From assembly GCF_009653635.1 (NCBI RefSeq), contig NZ_PPFD01000005.1:62001-126000 (forward strand): DNA of 64,000 bases, written 5' to 3'. The DNA comes from Endozoicomonas sp. OPT23. GTDB taxonomy: Bacteria > Pseudomonadota > Gammaproteobacteria > Pseudomonadales > Endozoicomonadaceae. Both the position numbers and the translations under genes were made by a program. Shown one piece after another: positions 28,324-37,155 of this stretch (the first letter of the stretch is position 1; each line of letters starts with the position of its first letter). Below the pieces are notes generated by a model. It worked only from the letters and a program-made list of their open reading frames with translations, was not told where the DNA came from and searched no databases.

Positions 28324-28539
28324 ATGACCAAACCCTCTTCGGAAAGCCCTGAAAACCTTTGCTACCACCCTCGAAACTGGCAGGGTTACGGTGGTAAGCC
28401 GCCATTCTTCCAATGGCCAGATAATGTCCGGCTGGTCATTAACCTGGTACTGAATTACGAAAAAAGAGCAGAACGTGACATGGCTGCTCAATGCACTCCT
28501 GAAACACGACCTTCCCACGCCGAGTTTTCTCATGCATAG
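28324..28539 (+). pseudogene. N-terminal remnant of a PuuE-like polysaccharide deacetylase/allantoinase
   Basis: This 71-codon frame encodes a piece that matches the N-terminus of PuuE-type polysaccharide deacetylases: CYHPRNWQGYGGKPP, FFQWPDNVRLVINLVLNYEK. Full-length members have about 300 residues. The similarity stops after the NYE motif and the frame ends within 25 codons, so the catalytic domain is gone. The next gene overlaps its last bases. I read it as a truncated remnant left at the edge of the inserted region between rplU and ispB, not a working enzyme. Confidence 0.6.
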
Positions 28540-29401
28540 AAACCTGATCATCAAGCCATTGTCTGCAGACAACTCTCAACAGCTGGCGGACTGGATAGAA
28601 ACTGAAGGCTGGAACCCAGGCATTCAGGATGTTGATACTTTACTTCGAGCCGCCCATGCCGGTTGGCTGGGGATCTGGAAAGGGGAACAACTGGCAGGAA
28701 TGGCATCGGTTTTTAATCACAGCTATAAGTTTGCCTTCTTTGGTCTCTATATTATTCAACCGGAGTTTCGGCAAAAGGAGTTTCGCCAACTGGAGCTGGG
28801 CATAACACTGAACCGGCATCGTTTACAAATGGCTGGCTATCGTAATATTGGTCTTGATGGTGTTATGGAGCAATACGACAACTATCGTCATATCGGTTTC
28901 AGGCTGGCTCATCGAACCCCCCGTTACATGTTCACCCAAATCGTCCCGAAACCTCAGCCCAACGCAATTTGTGATCTTAAAGAGATCACTTTAATAGAGC
29001 TTCTGGATTACGAACGAAACAATCAGCTGTTCCCCTGTCGTCGTAAAACCTACCTTAAAGCCTGGCTTACTCAAACTGATGCGACGGGTTTCTGCTATCG
29101 AATAAATCAGGAAATTATGGGGTACGGTATGATAAGACCCTGCATGGAAGGTTTTAAAATCGGACCTTTGTTTGCCAATACACCTGATATCGCTCAAGAC
29201 CTTCTGCTTGCCTTGCTTTCGACTACCAATGGTCAGAAAACCTACTGTGATATTCCCGAAAATAATGAGCAGGCTTTATTACTGGCAGAGCAACTTGGAG
29301 GTACATTGTCGGGCTTTTGTTCCGCAAGAATGTATCGGGGCTTCCAGCCCGAGCTGCAATTGCAAAAAATCTACGGCATCACCTCCATAGAAGCCGGCTA
29401 A
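28532..29401 (+). CDS. GNAT-family N-acetyltransferase
   Basis: The 289-residue product starts at ATG 28532 (MHRNLIIKPLSADN); a GTG at 28475 inside the preceding remnant is less likely. The N-terminal half is a GNAT domain: WLGIWKGEQLAGMASVFNHS, FAFFGLYIIQPEFRQKEFRQ (the acetyl-CoA-binding region, though the usual Q/RxxGxG/A is replaced) and GYRNIGLDGVMEQYDNYRHIGF. The second half (YGMIRPCMEGFKIGPLFANTPD) resembles the C-terminal domain of two-domain GNATs of the YitH/Acetyltransf_18 kind. The substrate cannot be told. It stands alone between the deacetylase remnant and the T6SS genes. Confidence 0.82.
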   Translation: MHRNLIIKPLSADNSQQLADWIETEGWNPGIQDVDTLLRAAHAGWLGIWKGEQLAGMASVFNHSYKFAFFGLYIIQPEFRQKEFRQLELGITLNRHRLQMAGYRNIGLDGVMEQYDNYRHIGFRLAHRTPRYMFTQIVPKPQPNAICDLKEITLIELLDYERNNQLFPCRRKTYLKAWLTQTDATGFCYRINQEIMGYGMIRPCMEGFKIGPLFANTPDIAQDLLLALLSTTNGQKTYCDIPENNEQALLLAEQLGGTLSGFCSARMYRGFQPELQLQKIYGITSIEAG

Positions 29402-29496
29402 TTCTTGTACACAACTTATACGTTTGCACGACGGTTTTTATCTTTCAGTATTTAATAGACGCTTTCTTATGTTTATCACTATAAGAGGCTGCTTAA

Positions 29497-29525
29497 TTGA
29501 AAACTCTTGTTGGCAAAGCTAAAAA
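29497..29525 (+). promoter_or_regulatory. Possible promoter of the tssA operon
   Basis: TTGAAA (29497-29502), a 17-base spacer and TAAAAA (29520-29525) form a plausible sigma-70 pair about 45 bases before tssA. No sigma-54 -24/-12 element with the right GG-N10-GC spacing was found. Confidence 0.35.
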
Positions 29526-29571
29526 AGCATGACTACCCTGAAGTCATTTCCAACAGCGTTTGCGGTATGTC

Positions 29572-31014
29572 ATGCAGGCTCCACTCACTGAAGAAGAACT
29601 TGATTCTTTTCTTGTACCGCTGTCAGAGGAGCATCCTGCCGGAGAGTTCATCAAAGGCAACAGGGCTCTGTTCAGACCGCTGAGAAACGCTTACAACATT
29701 GCTCAGACCAGCTTCCACAAGCTGGCCATGAACCCAGAAGATAATGAACTGGATGAGCTCAGGCAGGCCAATCAGGAAAACTGGCAGAGCCTCGAAGAAC
29801 TCCTGCTTGATTGCCTGAAACAACACTCACGCGACCTTGAATGCATGGCTTGGCTTGCCATGGCTAGCCTGTTTTCCAGTCAGCCTTACGCACAGCTTGC
29901 CAGTATCATTCAGCTGACCGACCAGTCTTTAAACAGTTTCTGGCCGAAGGTTCAGCCTTACCTGCCCGATGAAAAGTGCAAAACAGACGATACCGCATAT
30001 GAACGAGCTAACCATCAATATAAAGCTATACAGCGTCTGCTTGGCGAGTCAGAAGACAGTTGCCCTCTGGTTCCTCCTCTCTGCATGTTGCCATTGGTCG
30101 CCGATATTGATTTTGCTAATTACCAGAGAAGCAAAAGCAGCCTCCATGACTTAAAACAGCAGGTCACCTCGTCACTGCCTTCAGAAAAGTCGGACATAGT
30201 TGCTCGAATCAACGACATTCTGGCCGTTCAGGATGCTCTGGACAGCCTTGATGCCACACTCAAAAGACTCTTTACAGATGCTGGCGTCCATGTACCCACC
30301 AGCCAGTTTCTTCGCAAACAGCTGGATGCCAATCTACAGGCATTGAAAGACCTGTCTGACGGGATGATCACACCCTGGCCCCCCGACTTACACAAACAAA
30401 CCAGCTTGATGAATGAACAATCTAAGCCTCAGGCCGAACCGAAACCAGAGCAGGAAGAAATTTCACAGAAAGAACCAGCTCAGTTCGACCAGCACAACAT
30501 AGTCATGGATCGCGCCGGTTTCACCCGTGATCAGGCCTTTCAGCAAATACGCATGTTATCTGATTTTTTTCAACGCACCGAACCACAAAGTCCAGTGCCG
30601 TATATTCTGGAAAAAGCCATTCGCTGGGGCTATACCCCTTTACCACAATTGATGAATGAGCTGCTGCTGGGAAATGACAATCTGATGGGCAGAATTAAAG
30701 AGCTGACAGGAATGGACGAATCTGACAAAACACCCTTGCCAGCTCACGTAGTCAGTACAGCTCCTCTGTCAAACCAGTCTTTACAGAAGCAACTAGCAAC
30801 ACCCGATGCAAACCTGAATCAAAAAGAGTCTGAAAGTTCAATCCAGATAGAAACTGCCAGTCAGGAGCCTCTAAGCGTTGATCCTGCTCCTGAAAAGAGC
30901 GCACCCGAACAAAATATATCTCAAAAAAAAAGAGTAAATGAGCAATCCGTTTCATCGACCATGCCCTCCTCTCAAGGAGGCATGGGCATTCATAACCTCA
31001 ATGATTTGAGCTAA
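29572..31014 (+). CDS. tssA: T6SS protein TssA (ImpA family)
   Basis: TssA caps and coordinates baseplate priming and sheath/tube polymerisation. The N-terminal ImpA domain (about 1-125) shows LTEEELDSFLVPLSEEHPAGE and LLDCLKQHSRDLECMAWLAMA. The C-terminal signature about residues 315-385 is TRDQAFQQIRMLSDFFQRTEP, then SPVPYILEKAIRWGYTPL. After that comes a polar tail of about 95 residues, Ser/Gln/Glu-rich and probably disordered, ending QGGMGIHNLNDLS; this is longer than usual. ATG 29572 is used; a TTG at 29560 is the alternative. First gene of the plus-strand T6SS arm. Confidence 0.9.
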   Translation: MQAPLTEEELDSFLVPLSEEHPAGEFIKGNRALFRPLRNAYNIAQTSFHKLAMNPEDNELDELRQANQENWQSLEELLLDCLKQHSRDLECMAWLAMASLFSSQPYAQLASIIQLTDQSLNSFWPKVQPYLPDEKCKTDDTAYERANHQYKAIQRLLGESEDSCPLVPPLCMLPLVADIDFANYQRSKSSLHDLKQQVTSSLPSEKSDIVARINDILAVQDALDSLDATLKRLFTDAGVHVPTSQFLRKQLDANLQALKDLSDGMITPWPPDLHKQTSLMNEQSKPQAEPKPEQEEISQKEPAQFDQHNIVMDRAGFTRDQAFQQIRMLSDFFQRTEPQSPVPYILEKAIRWGYTPLPQLMNELLLGNDNLMGRIKELTGMDESDKTPLPAHVVSTAPLSNQSLQKQLATPDANLNQKESESSIQIETASQEPLSVDPAPEKSAPEQNISQKKRVNEQSVSSTMPSSQGGMGIHNLNDLS

Positions 31015-31077
31015 ATCGTTTTTCAAAGCTGCTTTCTGGCTTCACAGAATCAGCTTAAGCCCAGAGGACTGAAAGCT

Positions 31078-31614
31078 ATGGCCAATATGTATATGAAACT
31101 GGGTGAATCCCAGAGCAAGGGTGATGCCACCTCAGCCTATACAGGTGGTGATAATGTCGGTGAAAAAGGCTGGTTTGCCATTCGATCATTCAGCTGGGGA
31201 GCCACCCGCTCAGTCACCATGGATATTGGTAATGGCATGAACAGGGATTCGGGCATGGTGGCCATGAATGAAGTGACGGTCAGCAAGGAACTGGATGGCG
31301 CCTCGGAAAACATTCTTTCTCATCTCTATGTTCCCGGCGATGAAGGCGATGTGGTCGATATTATCGTGACCAAACCCGACCGTTCCGGTGAAGGTGCGCA
31401 AGTGTATCTGCAGATACAACTGACCCATGCCCGCATTGTTAACTACAGTCTGAGCGCTTCTGATGGTGCAACCCCGTTCGAAACGCTGGCTGTCGCCTAC
31501 AGCAAAGTGAAAGTGAAACACTGGAACGAGGAAGAAGGCGGCAAGCTCGAGCCAGGTGGTGATGTCACCTATGACCTGCCTACCGGTAAGGCCGAATCAC
31601 ATTCCAATAAGTAA
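31078..31614 (+). CDS. hcp: T6SS tube protein Hcp (TssD)
   Basis: The 178-residue Hcp family protein stacks as hexamers to form the inner tube and is itself secreted. Features: MANMYMKLGE at the start, GWFAIRSFSWGATRSV, NEVTVSKELDGASENILSHLY, LTHARIVNYSLSASDG and FETLAVAYSKVKVKHW. These follow the usual Hcp1 beta-barrel pattern, and there is no C-terminal effector extension beyond a short polar tail. GAGGA precedes the ATG. It sits between tssA and tssB. Confidence 0.95.
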   Translation: MANMYMKLGESQSKGDATSAYTGGDNVGEKGWFAIRSFSWGATRSVTMDIGNGMNRDSGMVAMNEVTVSKELDGASENILSHLYVPGDEGDVVDIIVTKPDRSGEGAQVYLQIQLTHARIVNYSLSASDGATPFETLAVAYSKVKVKHWNEEEGGKLEPGGDVTYDLPTGKAESHSNK

Positions 31615-31627
31615 AGGCTGAAGACGT

Positions 31628-32143
31628 ATGGCCCTGAACACTCAGCATAAGCGCGTCAGCAAAAACCGCGTCAGCATCACCTACGATGTTGAAACCAATG
31701 GTGCCGTTGAAAAACGGGAGCTGCCCTTTGTCACAGGTGTGATTGGTGAGTTCTCCGGTGACAAACCTGAATCCGATAAGGATGAGGTTGATTTCCGTAA
31801 GTTCATCGACATCGATAAGGATAATTTTGACACCGTGATGAGCACCATCGGACCTGAATTGAAACTCAAGGTGGATAACAAACTGGCTGAAGACGACAGT
31901 GAGTTTGCCGTTGACCTGAAGTTCAATTCCATCAGGGATTTTGAGCCTGCCAACCTGGTTCAGCAGATCGAGCCACTCAAGGAATTGCTGAAAATTCGTA
32001 ACCAGCTCCGTGAGCTCCTGGCTCAGGCTGATCGCTCACGAGATCTGGAAAAGCTGCTCAAGGAAGTTCTGCAAAATACAGAGGCTCTCTCAGGTCTCTC
32101 TGATGAGCTGGGTGTTCAGACTGAAGAAGGTAAAGACGAATGA
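31628..32143 (+). CDS. tssB: T6SS contractile sheath small subunit TssB (VipA)
   Basis: The 171-residue product has the TssB pattern: HKRVSKNRVSITYDVETNGAVEKRELPFVTGVIGEFSG at the N-terminus, VDFRKFIDIDKDNFDTVM in the centre, LKFNSIRDFEPANLVQQI, and a C-terminal helix rich in Leu and Arg. TssB and TssC form the contractile sheath. The stop overlaps the tssC start (ATGA), so production of the two subunits is coupled. 14 bp follow hcp. Confidence 0.97.
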   Translation: MALNTQHKRVSKNRVSITYDVETNGAVEKRELPFVTGVIGEFSGDKPESDKDEVDFRKFIDIDKDNFDTVMSTIGPELKLKVDNKLAEDDSEFAVDLKFNSIRDFEPANLVQQIEPLKELLKIRNQLRELLAQADRSRDLEKLLKEVLQNTEALSGLSDELGVQTEEGKDE

Positions 32144-33618
32144 GTGAAGCCCAAAAGGAGGCTGCTGCTGAAGGCGAAGCCTCTGAACTCAGTTTTCTGG
32201 ACAGGGCGATAGAGGCAACCGCTCAAGTACCGCCTGATACGACCAAAGAATTACTGGCCAACCTGACACAGCAAGCCATGTCGGGAACAGTAAGCTGGAG
32301 CAAAAACCTGACCAGTACTATTGAGCAGGCAGTCACCGCACTGGATGGCAAACTGTCTGAACAACTGGCAGAAATACTGCATCAGGATAAGTTTCAGAAA
32401 CTGGAAGGTTCCTGGCTTGGCTTAAACAAGTTGATTCGCAACAGTGAACTGGGCCCTCAACTGAAAGTCAGGGTTCTGGATATAAACCGCGATGAATTAA
32501 TGGAGCAGTTTGAAGACGCACCGGCTGTTGACCGCAGTCGTTTGTTTAATATGGTCTACCAGCATGAATTTGGTACTGCTGGCGGTGAACCTTATGGTGT
32601 CATGCTGGGTGATTTCACCTTTACCCACAGTGACGAAGATGTTGCACTGCTTCGTTATATCGGTGAAGTGGCGGCAGCGTCACACACTCCCTTTATTGCA
32701 GCGGCTGCTCCGGAATCCCTGGGAATTCCAACCTTTGAAACCCTTAACGAAGGCAAACCTGTCGCGCCCGGCTTCAGTTCACCGGCTTATGCCAGCTGGA
32801 ATGCTTTTCGAGACAGTGATGATTCCCGCTATGTCACTCTGACCATGCCGAAAACACTGTCCAGAATGCCCTATGGCAAAAGCGGTACAGGCATCAAGAC
32901 CTTTGATTTCGAAGAGTTCCCTGCAGCCTCCGATGGAGAACGCCGCCCTCCAGAGGGCAATAACAGTTTTACCTGGAGCAATGCCTCTTTCGATATGGGC
33001 CTTTTAATGCACAACGCCTATACGGCATCAGGCTGGTGCACCGCTATCCGTGGACTGGAGAACGGCGGTAAAGTCGAGAACCTGCCTAACTTTACCTATA
33101 AAACTCAAGCGGGAGATCTCGCTCAGCAGTGTCCGACAGAAATCAACCTGACCGATGAGCGTGAAAAAGAGCTTTCTGATCTTGGTTTCCTGCCGCTGGT
33201 TCATTACAAGAACTCCAACTTCGGAGTCTTTATGGGGGCACAAACACTCCAGCGACCGAAAGAATATACCGACCCCGATGCAACAGCCAACGCCGCCATC
33301 TCAGCTCGACTGCCCTATATCATGGCCAGCTCAAGAATTGCGCACTATCTCAAGGTCATGGGGCGGGACAAAATTGGTTCCGCTATGGACCCCAATGATG
33401 TTCAGAAAGATCTGAGCACCTGGATTAGCCTCTACACCAACCCTAATGCCGTCGGTAATGAAGCCAGAGCCAAAACACCATTGAGGGAAGCAAAGATCAT
33501 GGTTCAGGAACAGGCTGGCAGGCCAGGATGCTATTCCGCTGTCGCCTGGTTACGGCCATGGTTGCAGATGGAAGAATTGACTACATCATTAAGAATGGTC
33601 GCGAATATACCCGGTTAA
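32140..33618 (+). CDS. tssC: T6SS contractile sheath large subunit TssC (VipB)
   Basis: The 492-residue product matches TssC throughout: FLDRAIEATAQVPPDTTKELLANLTQQAMSG, QDKFQKLEGSWLGLNKLIRNSELGPQLKVRVLDI, FGTAGGEPYGVMLGDFTFTHS, FTWSNASFDMGLLMHNAYTASGWCTAIRG, and near the end YTNPNAVGNEARAKTPLREAKI. It assembles with TssB into the sheath whose contraction drives the tube; the ClpV enzyme later disassembles it. Full length. It is followed after 10 bp by a second, divergent TssC homologue. Confidence 0.97.
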   Translation: MSEAQKEAAAEGEASELSFLDRAIEATAQVPPDTTKELLANLTQQAMSGTVSWSKNLTSTIEQAVTALDGKLSEQLAEILHQDKFQKLEGSWLGLNKLIRNSELGPQLKVRVLDINRDELMEQFEDAPAVDRSRLFNMVYQHEFGTAGGEPYGVMLGDFTFTHSDEDVALLRYIGEVAAASHTPFIAAAAPESLGIPTFETLNEGKPVAPGFSSPAYASWNAFRDSDDSRYVTLTMPKTLSRMPYGKSGTGIKTFDFEEFPAASDGERRPPEGNNSFTWSNASFDMGLLMHNAYTASGWCTAIRGLENGGKVENLPNFTYKTQAGDLAQQCPTEINLTDEREKELSDLGFLPLVHYKNSNFGVFMGAQTLQRPKEYTDPDATANAAISARLPYIMASSRIAHYLKVMGRDKIGSAMDPNDVQKDLSTWISLYTNPNAVGNEARAKTPLREAKIMVQEQAGRPGCYSAVAWLRPWLQMEELTTSLRMVANIPG

Positions 33619-33628
33619 ACCTGACATC

Positions 33629-34915
33629 ATGAGAAACCCATACCGGGCTGAAGCAACGGTTCAAAAGCTGGTAGCAGCCATTGATGAAATGGTCTGCCTC
33701 CAGCTGTCCGCCATTATTCAGCACCCCTCATTTAAATCTCTTGAGTCTCTGTGGCGTGGGCTTTCACACCTTGTGAACAGAAATCTTAATCCGGCTTCAG
33801 CCCTGATTAAGATACTGGACATGAACTGGGAAGAAGTCGCTGATGATCTCAACCTGAGTAATCGCTTTCAGTCTTCCCTGCTCTATCGCCTGACCAATCA
33901 GCAGGAACTCAATACGCTGGGGGGACATCCCTTTGGCCTGCTCGTGTTCGAGCATTACGTCAGTTTCAGTCAGGCACACTTTTCTGTTCATGATGAAATC
34001 TACACTCTGCAACTTCTGTCCGAACTTGGGCAAGAAACATTATGTCCGGTGCTTACTTCTGCCGCCCCTGACTTCCTTTTTACTGATGACCTTGAAGTCT
34101 GGAGTAATCCGGAACGTATCAGTCGTATTCTGGCCAGCGAAGACTTTAATGACTGGAGACGCCTAAGAACATTGCCCTCAAGTCGTTTTCTGGGGCTCGC
34201 ACTTCCTCAGTTCCTGGTTCGATCTCCCTGGAAAGCCTGCTACAGCGGCATTCGATTTGATGAAGTTCCTATTGAAAAACCTGATAGCCACTACCTTTGG
34301 GGAGGCAGTGCATTTGCCTTGGCTGGGAACATTATCTGCGAATTCAACCGTATACACTGGTTCGGGTTTCTTCGTGTTGCAGAAAGAGGTGGAGCGCTGG
34401 TCAATAAAACCCACGATCCATCCCTGGTGGCCAGAGTTAAAATCACCGACCGTCTGGGTGAATTCTTCAGTGAGCAGGGCTTTATACCTCTTGAGACCTG
34501 TTATCTCGATCATCACCTGGCATTTTTTAATAATCGTTCTATCTACAACCCACCGGCCGGCCGGGATGACCTAAAGGTCATCAGTATGCTACAGACGACA
34601 TTGATCGGCTGTCGCTTTGGCCATTACCTGAAACTCCTCATTCGTGAAAACATCGGTAGTTACGATAGTGCTGAAACCTGTGAACGGCAATTGAACATCT
34701 GGCTTCAGGAATACACCTCCGATGTTGATCAGGGCAGTGATGAGGTATTGGCCAGTTACCCGCTGAGAAAATCCAGAGCACGCATTCGCGGCAATAAATC
34801 ACTGGGTATCTACCAGTGTGAAGTTGAGCTTCAGCCTCAATATCAGTTCGATTTTATTCGAACCAGCCTGGTTCTGAAGACTGACTCCAGTGAAATCAAG
34901 AGTATCGATCTATGA
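33629..34915 (+). CDS. Second TssC-like sheath protein (TssC2)
   Basis: The 428-residue product is homologous to the first TssC but clearly divergent and about 65 residues shorter at the N-terminus. Comparable blocks are QLSAIIQHPSFKSLESLWRGLSHLV, TLGGHPFGLLVFEHYVSFSQ, WGGSAFALAGNIICEFNRIHWFGFLRV and LLIRENIGSYDSAETCERQLNIWLQEY. The N-terminal helix region that the true TssC uses with TssB is missing. Tandem TssC homologues occur in some T6SS clusters. A sheath-modifying or baseplate-proximal role is inference. It lies between tssC (10 bp) and tssE (16 bp). Confidence 0.85.
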   Translation: MRNPYRAEATVQKLVAAIDEMVCLQLSAIIQHPSFKSLESLWRGLSHLVNRNLNPASALIKILDMNWEEVADDLNLSNRFQSSLLYRLTNQQELNTLGGHPFGLLVFEHYVSFSQAHFSVHDEIYTLQLLSELGQETLCPVLTSAAPDFLFTDDLEVWSNPERISRILASEDFNDWRRLRTLPSSRFLGLALPQFLVRSPWKACYSGIRFDEVPIEKPDSHYLWGGSAFALAGNIICEFNRIHWFGFLRVAERGGALVNKTHDPSLVARVKITDRLGEFFSEQGFIPLETCYLDHHLAFFNNRSIYNPPAGRDDLKVISMLQTTLIGCRFGHYLKLLIRENIGSYDSAETCERQLNIWLQEYTSDVDQGSDEVLASYPLRKSRARIRGNKSLGIYQCEVELQPQYQFDFIRTSLVLKTDSSEIKSIDL

Positions 34916-34931
34916 AACGGGGGCCAGCATC

Positions 34932-35372
34932 ATGAGCAGTGACCTCCTGGAAAAATTGTTGCTGATTCCAGAAACAGGCAATAACAGAGCCGATCTAAAA
35001 CGCTCGATCAGCCGCAACATCAAGGTTCTGCTGGAGTCTCGAAGGTTCATTGGTCATGTCAAAGACGTCTACCCTGAGAGCGGTTCATCGCTTTATGAAC
35101 ATGGTCTGGCTGACTGGAGCATGAGCAGGAATATCTATCAGGGTAATCGTATCTGCAGAGACATTGTGGAACTACTGGAGAAATTTGAACCCAGGTTACA
35201 CAGCGTTGTTGTTGAACGGGCTCAGGCACAACATCGGGATAATTGCCTATACTTCCGCATCGAAGGCTCTCTGGTGGGCGAAAACGATGAAGAGTCGACA
35301 CCTGTCGTTTTTGATACCTCCATCAGCCTGACGTCATTCCATTTTGAAATAGAGGAAAGCAAGCTTGCCTGA
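34932..35372 (+). CDS. tssE: T6SS baseplate protein TssE (gp25-like)
   Basis: The 146-residue product fits TssE/gp25. LKRSISRNIKVLLESRR is the typical LxxSIxxNLxxLLNTR-like helix, DWSMSRNIYQGNRICRDIVELLEKFEPRL corresponds to the following conserved part, and CLYFRIEGSLVG to the beta-sheet. It links the sheath to the baseplate wedge with TssF/TssG/TssK. ATG 34932 is taken as start; a GTG at 34890 inside tssC2 would add 14 residues. The end overlaps the tssF start by 8 bp. Confidence 0.88.
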   Translation: MSSDLLEKLLLIPETGNNRADLKRSISRNIKVLLESRRFIGHVKDVYPESGSSLYEHGLADWSMSRNIYQGNRICRDIVELLEKFEPRLHSVVVERAQAQHRDNCLYFRIEGSLVGENDEESTPVVFDTSISLTSFHFEIEESKLA

Positions 35373-37155
35373 AACTCTACTGCCCTGGTATGAGAGAGAG
35401 CTTGACTTCCTCCGCAACCGGGTTGAACACTTTGCCAGTGAACACCCTACTCTGGCCAAACGTCTTGGCGTGAGGCGTGACGGCATTGACGACCCCCATA
35501 TGCTCAGACTGGTGGACGCCTTTGCCTTGTGCAATGCGCGGATGTCCAGACAACTGGCTGAAGAATCTACCCAGATTTCCAACAATCTGCTGCAAGTACT
35601 TTTTCCTCTTGCTCTGCAACCCTTGCCGTCGGCCAGCCTGATTCGCGTGCGACCTTCTCCGAATCAAGCTGAAGTGGCCACCGTTCCCTACGGAACACGG
35701 TTAAGAATGCATATTGACGAAGAACAGTACTGCCAGTTTCATACCACAGCCGAACTGCAGCTCTGTCCCTTCGATATTGTCGCCAGCGCCATCATCATGA
35801 GTCCATTTGATTTGCCCACCCGTAATATTCCAGAAGACAGCAATGGCGCCATCAAACTCGACCTGCAGTTGCTTGACCACTCACGGAGCTTTGACTCACT
35901 GGCAAGCTTTAACGACTTGCATATTCACTTACAGGGACTACTGAAAAATCACGGTGCGATTTACGACTACCTGTTCAAAGACACAATAAAAGTGATCTTG
36001 CTTGATGATGAGGGCAGAGAGTGTGAACTGTCACTGGATAATATTCAGCCGTTGGGATTCCGTCAGGAAGAGCGAATGCTGACACAGCAAAACTCCACGT
36101 TTCTTGATAACCAGGTAATTCTGGAAATGCTGGCCTGGCCCGAGCTTTTTTATGGTTTCAGAATCGAAGGGCTAAGTGAGTGCTTCAGTGAATTCAGTGG
36201 CAATAAACTCTCACTGTTGTTTTTTTTGAAAAATGTGAATGAATCAGCCGCCCATACCATGGAATTTGTTCAGCCCATGCTGGGCTGTGCACCTGTTATC
36301 AATCTGTTTGAACAACTTGGAGAGCCTGTCGTTATTGACCATTGCCAGCTGGATTACCCACTGATTCCAGACAGCCAGTCTCCGAATCAGATAGAAGTTC
36401 AAACCGTTGAACGTATTCTGGATATTACCGATGAAGAGCCCTTCATTATTCCCAGCCTGTTTGGTCTGAGACACAATGAGCCTAATCATCACTGCTTCTG
36501 GCAATATCATCCTGCCGACCATGAAGAAAATGACAGAAGTCGTATATCACTTGTTTATCCTGAGCTTGATCTTCAGAAAAACCAGACCCGGGTCATTTCA
36601 CCCCTGCTGTCCTGTCACAATGGCAGTCAGGTTTTAAAACTGTCAAATGATCCCGAAATAGAGTGTCTGGATAACCTGAACCTGCCGGGGAAGATACAGC
36701 TTTTATCAAGACCAACTGCTCCTGCCTACAGAAGTTATAACATTAGAGATCGCCTGAACCTTCTGGCTCATCTCAGTAAAAATTTCAGCACAATACTTCT
36801 GCCGGAAGACACCAGTGCTTCTCTAAGGTCAGTGCTCGAACTCTATGATTTTCGTGCAAACCCCATCAGTTCAGCCTGGCTCAATGCTATCAAATCCATG
36901 TATTCAAAGCCAAAAGTTGCCTGTCTGCAAATTATGAATCACCAGTGCTATTCATGGGGTAACGAAGTCACTGTAACCCTTCATGAAGGCAAACTGGAAA
37001 ACAGTTCCATCATGCTGCTTATTCACATGCTGGATTTTCTTGCTGGTCAACTGGCAGGCTTTCAAAGCTTTATTCAGCTGATCTTTCAACTGGAAGGTCG
37101 CCCTGGGGAGTATTACCGATGTTCACGCCGTCATGGCAATCAGACCAATCGTTGA
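35365..37155 (+). CDS. tssF: T6SS baseplate protein TssF
   Basis: The 596-residue product begins with the TssF hallmark LLPWYERELDFLRNRVEHFASEHPTLAKRLG, then DPHMLRLVDAFALCNARMSRQL. Later come GTRLRMHIDEEQYCQFHTTAEL and IRDRLNLLAHLSKNFSTI. The start is TTG (35365) with GAGGA eight bases upstream, overlapping tssE by 8 bp. TssF with two or more copies of TssG and TssE makes the baseplate wedge. The 3' end overlaps tssG by 37 bp, which implies coupling. Confidence 0.95.
   Translation: MPETLLPWYERELDFLRNRVEHFASEHPTLAKRLGVRRDGIDDPHMLRLVDAFALCNARMSRQLAEESTQISNNLLQVLFPLALQPLPSASLIRVRPSPNQAEVATVPYGTRLRMHIDEEQYCQFHTTAELQLCPFDIVASAIIMSPFDLPTRNIPEDSNGAIKLDLQLLDHSRSFDSLASFNDLHIHLQGLLKNHGAIYDYLFKDTIKVILLDDEGRECELSLDNIQPLGFRQEERMLTQQNSTFLDNQVILEMLAWPELFYGFRIEGLSECFSEFSGNKLSLLFFLKNVNESAAHTMEFVQPMLGCAPVINLFEQLGEPVVIDHCQLDYPLIPDSQSPNQIEVQTVERILDITDEEPFIIPSLFGLRHNEPNHHCFWQYHPADHEENDRSRISLVYPELDLQKNQTRVISPLLSCHNGSQVLKLSNDPEIECLDNLNLPGKIQLLSRPTAPAYRSYNIRDRLNLLAHLSKNFSTILLPEDTSASLRSVLELYDFRANPISSAWLNAIKSMYSKPKVACLQIMNHQCYSWGNEVTVTLHEGKLENSSIMLLIHMLDFLAGQLAGFQSFIQLIFQLEGRPGEYYRCSRRHGNQTNR

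Noticed and set aside
28106-28324. A 72-codon plus-strand frame between rplU and the deacetylase remnant
   Set aside because: It overlaps the likely rplU promoter region and has low-complexity start and no family features.
29500-29545. Possible sigma-54 promoter (TGGCA ... GC) before tssA
   Set aside because: The GG and GC elements are not at the required 10-base spacing.
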